Origin: Streptomyces sp. WAC05374
GTDB lineage: Bacteria; Actinomycetota; Actinomycetes; Streptomycetales; Streptomycetaceae
DNA: 64,000 nucleotides
Assembly: GCF_004353505.1 (NCBI RefSeq)
Contig: NZ_SMNQ01000015.1
Coordinates: 104,061-168,060, forward strand
Direction: 5' to 3'
The translations under genes were made by a program, and so were the position numbers. Below the pieces are notes generated by a model. It had not been told where the DNA came from. It worked only from the letters and a program-made list of their open reading frames with translations, and searched no databases. Within the stretch, counting starts at the first letter, position 1, and every line of letters starts with the position of its first letter. Shown one piece after another: positions 43,983-52,064 of this stretch.

Positions 43983-44016
43983 GGGCGCCGCGCGGCACAC
44001 CGCTCGCGCGGCGCCC
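43983..44016 (+). terminator. Terminator after the MaoC pair
   Basis: GGGCGCCGCGCG (43983-43994) pairs perfectly with CGCGCGGCGCCC (44005-44016). No T-run. Confidence 0.65.
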
Positions 44017-44103
44017 GACGCGTGCTCCGGCCCGCGGAACGGGGGCGCCGGAGGCCGGAGGCGCCGCCGGGGGCTGTCGGTGGCGCACCGTAGTCTTGGG
44101 CGC

Positions 44104-45162
44104 GTGCAGGAAATCCATGACGCTCCCCTCGCCCCGCTGACCACCTTCCGGCTCGGTGGCCCGGCCACCCGGCTCGTGACGGCCACGACGGACGACGAGG
44201 TCGTCGCCGCCGTGCGCGAGGCGGACGAGACCGGGACGCCGCTGCTCGTCATCGGCGGCGGGTCAAACCTGGTCATCGGGGACAAGGGCTTCGACGGCAC
44301 CGCCCTGCGCATCGCCACCCGGGGCTTCGCCCTGGACGGCACCCGGCTGGAGCTGGCGGCGGGCGAGGTGTGGACGGACGCCGTGGCCCGCACGGTGGAG
44401 GCCGGGCTGGCCGGCATCGAGTGCCTGGCCGGCATCCCCGGCTCGGCGGGCGCCACCCCGATCCAGAACGTGGGGGCGTACGGCCAGGAGGTCTCGGCCA
44501 CCATCACGGAGGTCGTGGCGTACGACCGCCGGGCGGGCGAGACGGTGACCATTCCGAACGCCGCGTGCGACTTCTCGTACCGCCACAGCCGCTTCAAGGC
44601 CGACCCCGACCGGTTCGTGGTGCTGCGCGTCCGCTTCGAGCTGGAGGACGCGCAGGGCCTGAGCGCGCCCATCAAGTACGCCGAGACGGCGCGCGTGCTG
44701 GGCGTCGAACCGGGCGACCGCGTTCCCGCCGCGCTGGCCCGTGAGACGGTGCTCGGGCTGCGGGCGGGCAAGGGCATGGTCCTGGACCCGGAGGACCACG
44801 ACACCTGGTCGGCCGGCTCGTTCTTCACCAACCCGATCCTGGAGCGTGAGCAGTACGAGGAGTTCCTCGGCCGCGTCCGCGACCGGCTCGGCCCCGACGT
44901 CACCCCGCCCGCCTTCCCGGCCGGTGAGGACGGCCGGGTGAAGACCTCGGCGGCCTGGCTGATCGACAAGGCGGGCTTCACCAAGGGGTACGGCAGCGGC
45001 CCCGCCCGGATCTCCACCAAGCACACCCTCGCCCTCACCAACCGGGGCGAGGCCACGACCGAGGACCTGCTGGCCCTGGCCCGCGAGGTCGTCGAGGGCG
45101 TACGGGACGCCTTCGGCGTCACGCTGGTCAACGAGCCGGTGACGGTCGGCGTCAGCCTCTGA
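44104..45162 (+). CDS. murB: UDP-N-acetylmuramate dehydrogenase
   Basis: 352-residue flavoenzyme reducing UDP-N-acetylenolpyruvoylglucosamine with NADPH in peptidoglycan precursor synthesis. FAD-binding motifs are APLTTFRLGGPA, LLVIGGGSNLVIGDKGFDG and AGIPGSAGATPIQNVGAYGQ; the catalytic-domain signature is YRHSRFK, with WSAGSFFTNPI carrying the proton-donor serine and KTSAAWLIDKAGFTKGYG. GTG 44104 follows TAGTCT (44091-44096) by seven bases and has no ribosome site, so a leaderless transcript is likely. Confidence 0.96.
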   Translation: MQEIHDAPLAPLTTFRLGGPATRLVTATTDDEVVAAVREADETGTPLLVIGGGSNLVIGDKGFDGTALRIATRGFALDGTRLELAAGEVWTDAVARTVEAGLAGIECLAGIPGSAGATPIQNVGAYGQEVSATITEVVAYDRRAGETVTIPNAACDFSYRHSRFKADPDRFVVLRVRFELEDAQGLSAPIKYAETARVLGVEPGDRVPAALARETVLGLRAGKGMVLDPEDHDTWSAGSFFTNPILEREQYEEFLGRVRDRLGPDVTPPAFPAGEDGRVKTSAAWLIDKAGFTKGYGSGPARISTKHTLALTNRGEATTEDLLALAREVVEGVRDAFGVTLVNEPVTVGVSL

Positions 45163-45180
45163 CGGTCGGACCGCGGCGGA

Positions 45181-45816
45181 TCAGTACGCGACGGCCACCG
45201 GCTGCTTCACGGTGGCCGTGTCGTCGATCATCGCCAGCATCGCGTGCGCCACGTCCGCCCGCGCGATCCTGGCGCCGCCCCGCAGGCCCGTGCCCACCGC
45301 CGTGCGGTACCGGCCCGTCACGGGCCTGTCGAGGAGCTGCGGCGGCCGTACCGCCGTCCAGTCCGTCGCGCTGCGGCGCATCTCGTCCTCCATGAGCCGC
45401 AGATCGTCGTAGTGGGCGCTCAGCACACGGGAGACGACCGGGGTCAGGAGCCGCAGGAAGAGCGTCTCGTCCGCCGGCACCGGGCCGAGCGGTGCCGCGC
45501 TCACCGCGAGGAACCGCCGCGTCCCCTCCGCCTCCAGCGCCCGCAGAACGGGACGCGTCAGGGCCGACGCGACCCCGACCTGCTTGCGCGTGCGCGGCCC
45601 CAGCCCGGACAGCACCGCGTGGCGCCCCGCGACCGCCGCCCGCAGCGACGCGGCGTCGTCGAACCCGGCCACCTCGGCCACCTCCAGGCGCTCGTCGGCC
45701 ACCGTGAGCCGAGCGGGGTCGCGCACCACCGCCGTGACGTGGTGACCCGCCGCCAGGCCCTGCCGGACAAGTTCCTGGCCGATCCCGCCGGTCGCCCCGA
45801 ACACGGTCAGCTTCAT
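45181..45816 (-). CDS. NAD(P)H-binding SDR-like oxidoreductase
   Basis: 211-residue SDR_a5-type protein, with the Rossmann motif TVFGATGGIGQELVRQ at the N-terminus, HAVLSGLGPRTR and RRFLAVSAAPLG, then SATDWTAVRPPQLLD. Probably a flavin/biliverdin-reductase-like or redox-sensing protein; substrate unknown. ATG 45816 has GGAGGG close upstream. It is divergent from a TetR regulator with two palindromic operators between, so it is very likely the regulator's target. Confidence 0.86.
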   Translation of the reverse strand: MKLTVFGATGGIGQELVRQGLAAGHHVTAVVRDPARLTVADERLEVAEVAGFDDAASLRAAVAGRHAVLSGLGPRTRKQVGVASALTRPVLRALEAEGTRRFLAVSAAPLGPVPADETLFLRLLTPVVSRVLSAHYDDLRLMEDEMRRSATDWTAVRPPQLLDRPVTGRYRTAVGTGLRGGARIARADVAHAMLAMIDDTATVKQPVAVAY

Positions 45817-45835
45817 GGTGCCCCCTCCAAGGGTG

Positions 45836-45879
45836 GGTGAGTGCTCACTCACCAGTAGAGTGAGTGAGTGACCACTCAC
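45836..45879. promoter_or_regulatory. Two palindromic TetR operators and a leaderless promoter
   Basis: Operator 1 is GGTGAGTG-CT-CACTCACC (45836-45853); operator 2 is GTGAGTG-AC-CACTCAC (45864-45879) and covers the TetR start codon. TAGAGT (45856-45861) lies between them, exactly six bases before the GTG, predicting a leaderless tetR mRNA silenced by its own product. Confidence 0.75.
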
Positions 45880-46479
45880 CCGTCAAGCGACAAGCCCGCC
45901 CGGGAACGCATCCTCGACGCCGCCCACGAGCTGTGGCTCAGCGTCGGCCTGGCCCGCACCACCACCAAGGAGATCGCCAAGGCTGCCCGGTGCTCGGAGG
46001 CGGCGCTGTACAAGTACTACGGCAGCAAGGAGGAGCTGTTCATCGGCGTCCTCCAGCACCGCCTGCCCCGCCTCGCCCCGCTCCTGCACCGCCTCGCCGC
46101 CGACCCCGGCAGCCGCACCGTGGAGGAGAACCTCACCGAGGTCGCCCGCCGGGCGGCCCTCTTCTACGCCGAGAGCTTCCCGATCGCCGCGTCCCTGTAC
46201 GCCGAGACCAGGCTCAAGGCCCGCCATGACGCCGCCATGCGCGACCTCGGGACCGGGCCGCACATGCCCATCGAGGCCCTGGACGCCTACCTGCGGGTCG
46301 AACGCGACGCCGGACGCGTCCGCCCCGACGCCGACACCTTCGCGGCGGCCTCCCTGCTCCTCGGCGCCTGCGCCCAGCGCGCCTTCGCCTACGACGCGAT
46401 GGTCGGCAAGGAGCCCCCGCAGGACGTGGACGCCTTCGCCGCCGGCCTCGCCCGCACCCTGCTGGCAGGCATCGGCTGA
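45868..46479 (+). CDS. TetR-family transcriptional regulator
   Basis: 203-residue TetR repressor. The helix-turn-helix is RERILDAAHELWLSVGLART through KEIAKAARCSEAALYKYYGSK. The C-terminal ligand domain (about 70-200) is Ala/Leu-rich with no recognised ligand. GTG 45868 sits at the predicted transcription start inside operator 2. It is divergent from the SDR gene and convergent with add. Autoregulation and control of the SDR are strongly suggested by the paired operators. Confidence 0.93.
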   Translation: MTTHPSSDKPARERILDAAHELWLSVGLARTTTKEIAKAARCSEAALYKYYGSKEELFIGVLQHRLPRLAPLLHRLAADPGSRTVEENLTEVARRAALFYAESFPIAASLYAETRLKARHDAAMRDLGTGPHMPIEALDAYLRVERDAGRVRPDADTFAAASLLLGACAQRAFAYDAMVGKEPPQDVDAFAAGLARTLLAGIG

Positions 46480-46498
46480 GGCCCCGCCCGACCCCGGC

Positions 46499-47518
46499 CT
46501 AGCCGGCCAGCCAGTCGTCGACGCCCGCCAGCAGCTTCGCCCGGACGTCCTCGGGCGCCGCCGAGCCCCGGACCGACTGGCGGGCCAGCTCCGCCAGCTC
46601 CTGGTCCGTGAAACCGTGGTGCACGCGCGCGATCTCGTACTGCGCCGCGAGCCGCGAGCCGAACAGCAGCGGGTCGTCCGCACCCAGCGCCATCGGCACC
46701 CCGGCCTCGTACAGCGTCCGCAGCGGCACGTCCTCGGGCTTCTCGTACACGCCCAGCGCCACGTTCGACGCCGGGCACACCTCGCAGGTCACGCCCTTCT
46801 CGGCCAGCCGCCGCAGCAGCCTCGGGTCCTCCGCCGCCCGCACCCCGTGGCCGATGCGCGCCGCCCGCAGGTCGTCCAGGCAGTCACGCACCGAGGCGGG
46901 CCCGGTCAGCTCGCCCCCGTGCGGCGCCGCCAGCAGCCCGCCCTCCCGGGCGATCGCGAACGCCCGGTCGAAGTCCCGCGCCATACCGCGCCGCTCGTCG
47001 TTCGACAGCCCGAAACCGATCACGCCCCGGTCCGCGTACCGGACGGCCAGCCGGGCGAGCGTACGGGCGTCCAGGGGGTGCTTCATGCGGTTCGCGGCCA
47101 CCAGCACCCGCATCCCGAGCCCGGTCTCCTTCGACGCGGTCTCCACGGCGTCCAGGATGATCTCCAGCGCCGGGATCAGCCCGCCCAGGCGCGGCGCGTA
47201 CGAGGTCGGGTCCACCTGGATCTCCAGCCACCCCGAGCCGTCCCGCACGTCCTCCTCGGCCGTCTCGCGCACCAGCCGCTGGATGTCCTCCGGCTCACGC
47301 AGACAGGACCGGGCGATGTCGTACAGCCGCTGGAAGCGGAACCAGCCCCGCTCGTCGGTCGCCCGCAACTTGGGCGGCTCGCCCCCGGTCAGCGCCTCGG
47401 GCAGGTGGACGCCGTACTTGTCGGCGAGCTCCAGCAGGGTCCCGGGCCGCATCGACCCGGTGAAGTGCAGGTGCAGGTGGGCCTTGGGCAGCAGCCGCAG
47501 ATCTCGAACGTGCTCCAT
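46499..47518 (-). CDS. add: Adenosine deaminase
   Basis: 339-residue zinc-dependent deaminase converting adenosine to inosine. Zinc and catalytic residues are visible in KAHLHLHFTGSMRP (HxH), LAAPHGGELTGP (His and Glu), ARIGHGVRA (His) and MALGADDPLLFGS (Asp-Asp). Length is normal for the bacterial enzyme. ATG 47518 gives the typical start VRDLRLLPKAHLHLH. It converges on the TetR gene. Related adenine deaminases share the fold, so substrate preference is not fully certain. Confidence 0.92.
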   Translation of the reverse strand: MEHVRDLRLLPKAHLHLHFTGSMRPGTLLELADKYGVHLPEALTGGEPPKLRATDERGWFRFQRLYDIARSCLREPEDIQRLVRETAEEDVRDGSGWLEIQVDPTSYAPRLGGLIPALEIILDAVETASKETGLGMRVLVAANRMKHPLDARTLARLAVRYADRGVIGFGLSNDERRGMARDFDRAFAIAREGGLLAAPHGGELTGPASVRDCLDDLRAARIGHGVRAAEDPRLLRRLAEKGVTCEVCPASNVALGVYEKPEDVPLRTLYEAGVPMALGADDPLLFGSRLAAQYEIARVHHGFTDQELAELARQSVRGSAAPEDVRAKLLAGVDDWLAG

Positions 47519-47586
47519 CCCGGGATCTTGCCAAAACCCCTGTCCGAGCGGCAGCCCCTTTCACCGATCGGGTGCTTGCGGGAACG

Positions 47587-47617
47587 GAAAAGCGGGCCCC
47601 ATGGGAGCCCGCTTTCC
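47587..47617 (-). terminator. aspC terminator
   Basis: On the minus strand AAAGCGGGC (47615-47607) pairs with GCCCGCTTT (47597-47589), with TTTTCC at the 3' side. A good intrinsic terminator 35 bases after aspC. Confidence 0.7.
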
Positions 47618-47650
47618 ACCACACCCCGAGAAGGGAATCCTTCAGGCGCC

Positions 47651-48877
47651 TCAGTCGCGCGCTTCCGCGAGCAGCTTCTGCATCCGCGACACGCCCTCGA
47701 CGAGGTCCTCGTCACCCAGCGCGTACGACAGCCGCAGGTAGCCCGGCGTACCGAACGCCTCGCCCGGGACGACCGCCACCTCGGCCTCGTCCAGGATGAG
47801 CGCCGCCAGCTCCACGGAGGTCTGCGGGCGCTTGCCGCGGATCTCCTTGCCCAGCAGGCCCTTCACCGACGGGTACGCGTAGAAGGCGCCCTCCGGCGTC
47901 GGGCAGTACACGCCCTCGATCTCGTTGAGCATGCGCACGATCGTCTGACGGCGGCGGTCGAAGGCGGAACGCATCTCGGCGACCGCGTCCAGGCTGCCGG
48001 AGACGGCCGCGAGCGCCGCCACCTGTGCGACGTTCGACACATTGGACGTGGCGTGCGACTGGAGGTTCGTCGCGGCCTTCACCACGTCCTTGGGGCCGAC
48101 GATCCACCCCACGCGCCAGCCGGTCATGGCGTACGTCTTGGCCACACCGTTGACGACGACGCACTTGTCGCGCAGCTCGGGCACGATCGCCGGCAGGGAG
48201 GTGAACTCCGCGTCGCCGTAGACCAGGTGCTCGTAGATCTCGTCCGTCAGCACCCACAGGCCGTGCTCGACGGCCCAGCGGCCGATCGCCTCGGCGTCGG
48301 CCCGGCTGTAGACGGCGCCGGTCGGGTTCGACGGGGAGACGAAGAGGACGACCTTGGTCCGCTCCGTGCGGGCGGCCTCGAGCTGCTCGACGGAGACCCG
48401 GTAGCCGGTGGTCTCGTCCGCGACGACCTCCACCGGAACGCCGCCGGCCAGCCGGATCGACTCCGGGTACGTCGTCCAGTACGGGGCCGGGACGATGACC
48501 TCGTCGCCCGGGTCCAGGATCGCGGCGAACGCCTCGTAGATCGCCTGCTTGCCGCCGTTGGTCACCAGGACCTGGGAGGCGTCGACCTCGTACCCGGAGT
48601 CCCGCAGCGTCTTCTCGGCGATGGCCGCCTTCAGCTCGGGCAGGCCGCCGGCCGGCGTGTAGCGGTGGTACTTGGGGTTGCGGCAGGCCTCGATCGCGGC
48701 CTCGACGATGTAGTCGGGCGTCGGGAAGTCCGGCTCACCCGCGCCGAAGCCGATCACCGGGCGCCCGGCGGCCTTGAGGGCCTTGGCCTTGGCGTCCACG
48801 GCGAGGGTGGCGGACTCGGAGATCGCGCCGATGCGGGCGGAGACCCGGCGCTCGGTGGGAGGGGTTGCAGCGCTCAT
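47651..48877 (-). CDS. aspC: Pyridoxal-phosphate aspartate aminotransferase
   Basis: 408-residue class I aminotransferase (Ib-type aspartate/prephenate aminotransferase group). Signatures are FGAGEPDFPTPDYI, KYHRYTPAGGLPELK, VTNGGKQAIYEA, SPSNPTGAVYSR, TDEIYEHLVYGD and VNGVAKTYAMTGWRVGWIV with the Schiff-base lysine. ATG 48877 is preferred; ATG 48886, three codons earlier, is possible. Transcribed away from tRNA-Trp and secE. The gap 48878-49071 holds the promoter for the divergent tRNA-Trp/secE unit. Confidence 0.94.
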   Translation of the reverse strand: MSAATPPTERRVSARIGAISESATLAVDAKAKALKAAGRPVIGFGAGEPDFPTPDYIVEAAIEACRNPKYHRYTPAGGLPELKAAIAEKTLRDSGYEVDASQVLVTNGGKQAIYEAFAAILDPGDEVIVPAPYWTTYPESIRLAGGVPVEVVADETTGYRVSVEQLEAARTERTKVVLFVSPSNPTGAVYSRADAEAIGRWAVEHGLWVLTDEIYEHLVYGDAEFTSLPAIVPELRDKCVVVNGVAKTYAMTGWRVGWIVGPKDVVKAATNLQSHATSNVSNVAQVAALAAVSGSLDAVAEMRSAFDRRRQTIVRMLNEIEGVYCPTPEGAFYAYPSVKGLLGKEIRGKRPQTSVELAALILDEAEVAVVPGEAFGTPGYLRLSYALGDEDLVEGVSRMQKLLAEARD

Positions 48878-48979
48878 ACGGCCCATCGTCCCAGACCCCG
48901 GAAGGGCGCGGTACACAGGTTTCGCTGTACGGACGGCGGGCGAGCGGCGGGGTGCGCGTGCCGTGTCAGGAGCTATCTG

Positions 48980-49009
48980 TTCGACGCGGCGCCGCTGACC
49001 ACGTACACT
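48980..49009 (+). promoter_or_regulatory. Promoter for tRNA-Trp-secE-nusG
   Basis: TTCGAC (48980-48985), an 18-base spacer and TACACT (49004-49009); a second -10-like TAGGTT lies at 49051-49056. Confidence 0.55.
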
Positions 49010-49071
49010 CTCTGCTCGTTGGCCCTCACCGACCACCTCCATGGATGCGGTAGGTTGGGGGAGAACCACAA

Positions 49072-49144
49072 AGGGTCGTAGCTCAATTGGTAGAGCACCG
49101 GTCTCCAAAACCGGCGGTTGGGGGTTCAAGTCCCTCCGGCCCTG
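49072..49144 (+). tRNA. tRNA-Trp (anticodon CCA)
   Basis: 73 bases. Acceptor AGGGTCG pairs with CGGCCCT (49137-49143), discriminator G. The anticodon loop CTCCAAA gives CCA. Probably co-transcribed with secE-nusG. Confidence 0.97.
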
Positions 49145-49246
49145 CTACACACACCGCCAGGTTGTGTGCGCAGGTATGTACTTCATTGCACCGCCGTGCG
49201 GCTCCACCCGGGCGCGGCACGGCCGACCCGGAATCAGGTGAGAGAC

Positions 49247-49531
49247 GTGACGGACGCCGTAGGCTCCATCGACATGCCTGATGCCGAGGACGCGCAGGAG
49301 TCGAAGAAGAAGGGCCGTAAGGGCGGCAAGCGCGGAAAGAAGGGCCCGCTGGGCCGTCTCGCGCTCTTCTACCGTCAGATCGTGGCCGAGCTGCGCAAGG
49401 TCGTCTGGCCCACTCGCAGCCAGCTCACGACGTACACCACGGTCGTCATTGTCTTCGTCGTCATCATGATCGGTCTGGTGACCGTGATCGATCTCGGCTT
49501 CCAGGAAGCAGTCAAGTACGTCTTCGGCTGA
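49247..49531 (+). CDS. secE: Preprotein translocase subunit SecE
   Basis: 94-residue SecE of the SecYEG protein-export channel. The conserved amphipathic helix and single transmembrane segment are RQIVAELRKVVWPTRSQLTTYTT followed by VVIVFVVIMIGLVTVIDL. A Lys/Gly-rich cytoplasmic N-terminus (KKKGRKGGKRGKKG) precedes them. GTG 49247 is chosen because AGGTGAGAG lies just upstream; another GTG at 49238 is inside that ribosome site. Next gene nusG follows after 77 bases. Confidence 0.95.
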   Translation: MTDAVGSIDMPDAEDAQESKKKGRKGGKRGKKGPLGRLALFYRQIVAELRKVVWPTRSQLTTYTTVVIVFVVIMIGLVTVIDLGFQEAVKYVFG

Positions 49532-49608
49532 TTCCCGCGGAGGGCGCCCACCCCGGCGCCCCTTTTCGCATGTTCCACCCCATCTGTATCCAGGAAGAAA
49601 CAGCCACC

Positions 49609-50505
49609 GTGTCTGACCCGAACCTGAACGAGTCCGCCCAGGACGAGCTCGACGTCGTCGAGGCGGCCGACGAGGACCAGGCGGAAGCTGCGGACGCCGC
49701 TGCCGGCGAGGCCGCCGAAGAGGCCGCGCTCCACGTCGAGGACGAGGACGCGGACGAGGACGACGAGGCCTTCGAGGCCGTGGCCGAGGCCGAGGGCGCC
49801 GACGACGAGACCGCCGGGGCCGACGAGACCGCGGACGCCGAGGACGCCGAGGCCGAGGTCGAGGCCGACGAGGAGCCCGCCGCTCCGGTCGACCCGATCG
49901 CCGCCCTCCGCGACGAGCTGCGCGGTCTGCCCGGCGAGTGGTACGTCATCCACACCTACGCGGGCTACGAGAAGCGCGTGAAGGCCAACCTGGAGCAGCG
50001 CGCCGTCTCGCTGAACGTCGAGGACTTCATCTACCAGGCCGAGGTGCCCGAGGAAGAGATCGTCCAGATCAAGAACGGCGAGCGCAAGAACGTCCGGCAG
50101 AACAAGCTGCCCGGTTACGTGCTGGTTCGCATGGACCTGACGAACGAGTCCTGGGGCGTCGTCCGCAACACCCCTGGCGTGACCGGCTTCGTGGGCAACG
50201 CCTACGACCCGTACCCGCTGACCCTGGACGAGATCGTCAAGATGCTCGCCCCGGAGGCCGAGGAGAAGGCCGCCCGCGAGGCCGCCGAGGCCGAGGGCAA
50301 GCCGGCTCCGGCCCGCAAGGTCGAGGTGCAGGTCCTGGACTTCGAGGTCGGCGACTCGGTCACCGTCACCGACGGCCCGTTCGCGACGCTCCAGGCCACG
50401 ATCAACGAGATCAACGCCGACTCGAAGAAGGTCAAGGGCCTCGTCGAGATCTTCGGCCGCGAGACCCCGGTCGAGCTGAGCTTCGACCAGATCCAGAAGA
50501 ACTGA
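49609..50505 (+). CDS. nusG: Transcription termination/antitermination protein NusG
   Basis: 298-residue NusG. The NGN domain (about 108-215) starts GEWYVIHTYAGYEKRVKANL and includes PGYVLVRMDLTNESWGVVRN with the conserved TPGVTGFVG; the KOW domain is VGDSVTVTDGPFATLQATINE near residues 245-295. The first 100 residues are a highly acidic Glu/Asp/Ala extension absent from Escherichia coli NusG (about 180 residues) but usual in Streptomyces. GTG 49609 follows AGGAAG at a long spacing of about 11. A terminator follows the stop. Confidence 0.95.
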   Translation: MSDPNLNESAQDELDVVEAADEDQAEAADAAAGEAAEEAALHVEDEDADEDDEAFEAVAEAEGADDETAGADETADAEDAEAEVEADEEPAAPVDPIAALRDELRGLPGEWYVIHTYAGYEKRVKANLEQRAVSLNVEDFIYQAEVPEEEIVQIKNGERKNVRQNKLPGYVLVRMDLTNESWGVVRNTPGVTGFVGNAYDPYPLTLDEIVKMLAPEAEEKAAREAAEAEGKPAPARKVEVQVLDFEVGDSVTVTDGPFATLQATINEINADSKKVKGLVEIFGRETPVELSFDQIQKN

Positions 50506-50523
50506 TCGCACCCACGCTTCCGA

Positions 50524-50567
50524 ACAGGTCAGACCGGGCTTCGCGCCCGTTCTGACCTGCTCGGTTT
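50524..50567 (+). terminator. nusG intrinsic terminator
   Basis: CAGGTCAGACCGGGC (50524-50538) pairs with GCCCGTTCTGACCTG with one mismatch, followed by CTCGGTTTTT. A classical Rho-independent terminator with a T-run, unusual in this genome. Confidence 0.85.
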
Positions 50568-50595
50568 TTGGCCGCGCGGTGATACCCGTTATCGT
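50567..50595 (+). promoter_or_regulatory. Promoter for rplK-rplA
   Basis: TTGGCC (50567-50572), 17 bases, TATCGT (50590-50595). The leader then contains a hairpin CCATCCG-GATGATT-CGGATGG (50610-50630), possibly part of L1-mediated feedback (inference). Confidence 0.5.
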
Positions 50596-50665
50596 TGTGC
50601 GGTATGCCTCCATCCGGATGATTCGGATGGCGGCTGAAAACTCTCACTAGGACCCGGAGAGAGCA

Positions 50666-51100
50666 ATGCCTCCCAAGAAGAAGAAGGTCACGGGGCTTAT
50701 CAAGCTCCAGATCCAGGCCGGTGCGGCCAACCCGGCTCCGCCGGTCGGCCCCGCCCTGGGTCAGCACGGCGTCAACATCATGGAGTTCTGCAAGGCCTAC
50801 AACGCCGCGACCGAGTCGCAGCGTGGCATGGTCGTGCCGGTGGAGATCACGGTCTACGAGGACCGTTCCTTCACCTTCATCACCAAGACTCCGCCGGCCG
50901 CCAAGCTGATCCTCAAGGCCGCGGGTGTGGACAAGGGCTCCGGCGAGCCGCACAAGACCAAGGTCGCCAAGCTCACGAGCGCCCAGGTCCGCGAGATCGC
51001 CTCGGTCAAGCTGCCCGACCTGAACGCCAACGACCTGGACGCCGCCGAGAAGATCATCGCCGGCACCGCCCGCTCCATGGGCATCACGGTCGAGGGCTGA
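50666..51100 (+). CDS. rplK: 50S ribosomal protein L11
   Basis: 144-residue L11 of the GTPase-associated centre and thiostrepton-binding site. Typical sequence: [54 protein letters not shown] and the C-terminal [23 protein letters not shown] 50666 has CGGAGAGAG just upstream. First gene of the rplKA unit, with its own promoter after the nusG terminator. Confidence 0.98.
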
Positions 51101-51180
51101 GCAGCCCCCGTACGACCTGTGGAAGGGCCACGCGCTGGCCCGGACCACAACTCCACACCTGAACCACACCAGGAGAAGCA

Positions 51181-51909
51181 GTGAAGCGCAGCAAGGCACT
51201 CCGCGGCGCGGACGCCAAGGTCGACCGGGAGCGTAACTACGCTCCTCTCGAGGCCGTCCGTCTCGCCAAGGACACCGCCACCACCAAGTTCGACGGCACC
51301 GTCGAGGTCGCCTTCCGCCTGGGCGTTGACCCGCGCAAGGCCGACCAGATGGTCCGTGGCACCGTGAACCTTCCGCACGGCACCGGTAAGACCGCCCGGG
51401 TCCTGGTCTTCGCGACCGGTGACCGTGCTGCGGCCGCGGAAGCCGCGGGCGCCGACATCGTCGGCTCCGACGAACTGATCGACGAGATCTCCAAGGGCAA
51501 CCGCCTGAACGAGTTCGACGCGGTCGTCGCCACCCCGGACCTCATGGGCAAGGTCGGCCGCCTCGGCCGCGTCCTCGGCCCGCGTGGTCTGATGCCGAAC
51601 CCGAAGACGGGCACGGTGACCATGGACGTCGCCAAGGCCGTCAACGACATCAAGGGCGGCAAGATCGAGTTCCGCGTCGACAAGCACTCGAACCTGCACT
51701 TCATCATCGGCAAGGTTTCCTTCGACGAGACGAAGCTGGTCGAGAACTACGCGGCGGCGCTGGAGGAGATCCTCCGTCTGAAGCCGTCCGCCGCCAAGGG
51801 CCGCTACATCAAGAAGGCGACCCTCACCACCACCATGGGCCCCGGCATCCCGCTGGACGCCAACCGCACCCGCAACCTCCTCGTCGAGGAGGACCCGGCC
51901 GCCGTCTGA
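51181..51909 (+). CDS. rplA: 50S ribosomal protein L1
   Basis: 242-residue L1 of the ribosomal stalk, also the usual translational repressor of rplKA. Signatures are PLEAVRLAKDTATTKFDGTV, LPHGTGKTARVLVF, MGKVGRLGRVLGPRGLMPNPK and GKIEFRVDKHSNLHFIIGKV. The GTG start at 51181 has AGGAG five bases upstream. It is 80 bases after rplK and followed by a strong terminator. Confidence 0.98.
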   Translation: MKRSKALRGADAKVDRERNYAPLEAVRLAKDTATTKFDGTVEVAFRLGVDPRKADQMVRGTVNLPHGTGKTARVLVFATGDRAAAAEAAGADIVGSDELIDEISKGNRLNEFDAVVATPDLMGKVGRLGRVLGPRGLMPNPKTGTVTMDVAKAVNDIKGGKIEFRVDKHSNLHFIIGKVSFDETKLVENYAAALEEILRLKPSAAKGRYIKKATLTTTMGPGIPLDANRTRNLLVEEDPAAV

Positions 51910-51942
51910 ATCTGACGGCAGTCGCGGGTCTCGCGTGCTGAG

Positions 51943-51985
51943 ACCGGCCCCCGCAGCTCTACGGAGCGGCGGGGGCCGGTTTTAT
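51943..51985 (+). terminator. rplA terminator
   Basis: ACCGGCCCCCGC (51943-51954) pairs perfectly with GCGGGGGCCGGT (51969-51980), with a nested AGCTC/GAGC loop, then TTTATTT. Confidence 0.88.
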
Positions 51986-52064
51986 TTCGGGGACGTTGTC
52001 AGAGGCGTGCGTTACTGTCGCTTTTCGTATGCATAGGGAGAACACAGGGGTGGGGGACATACGC

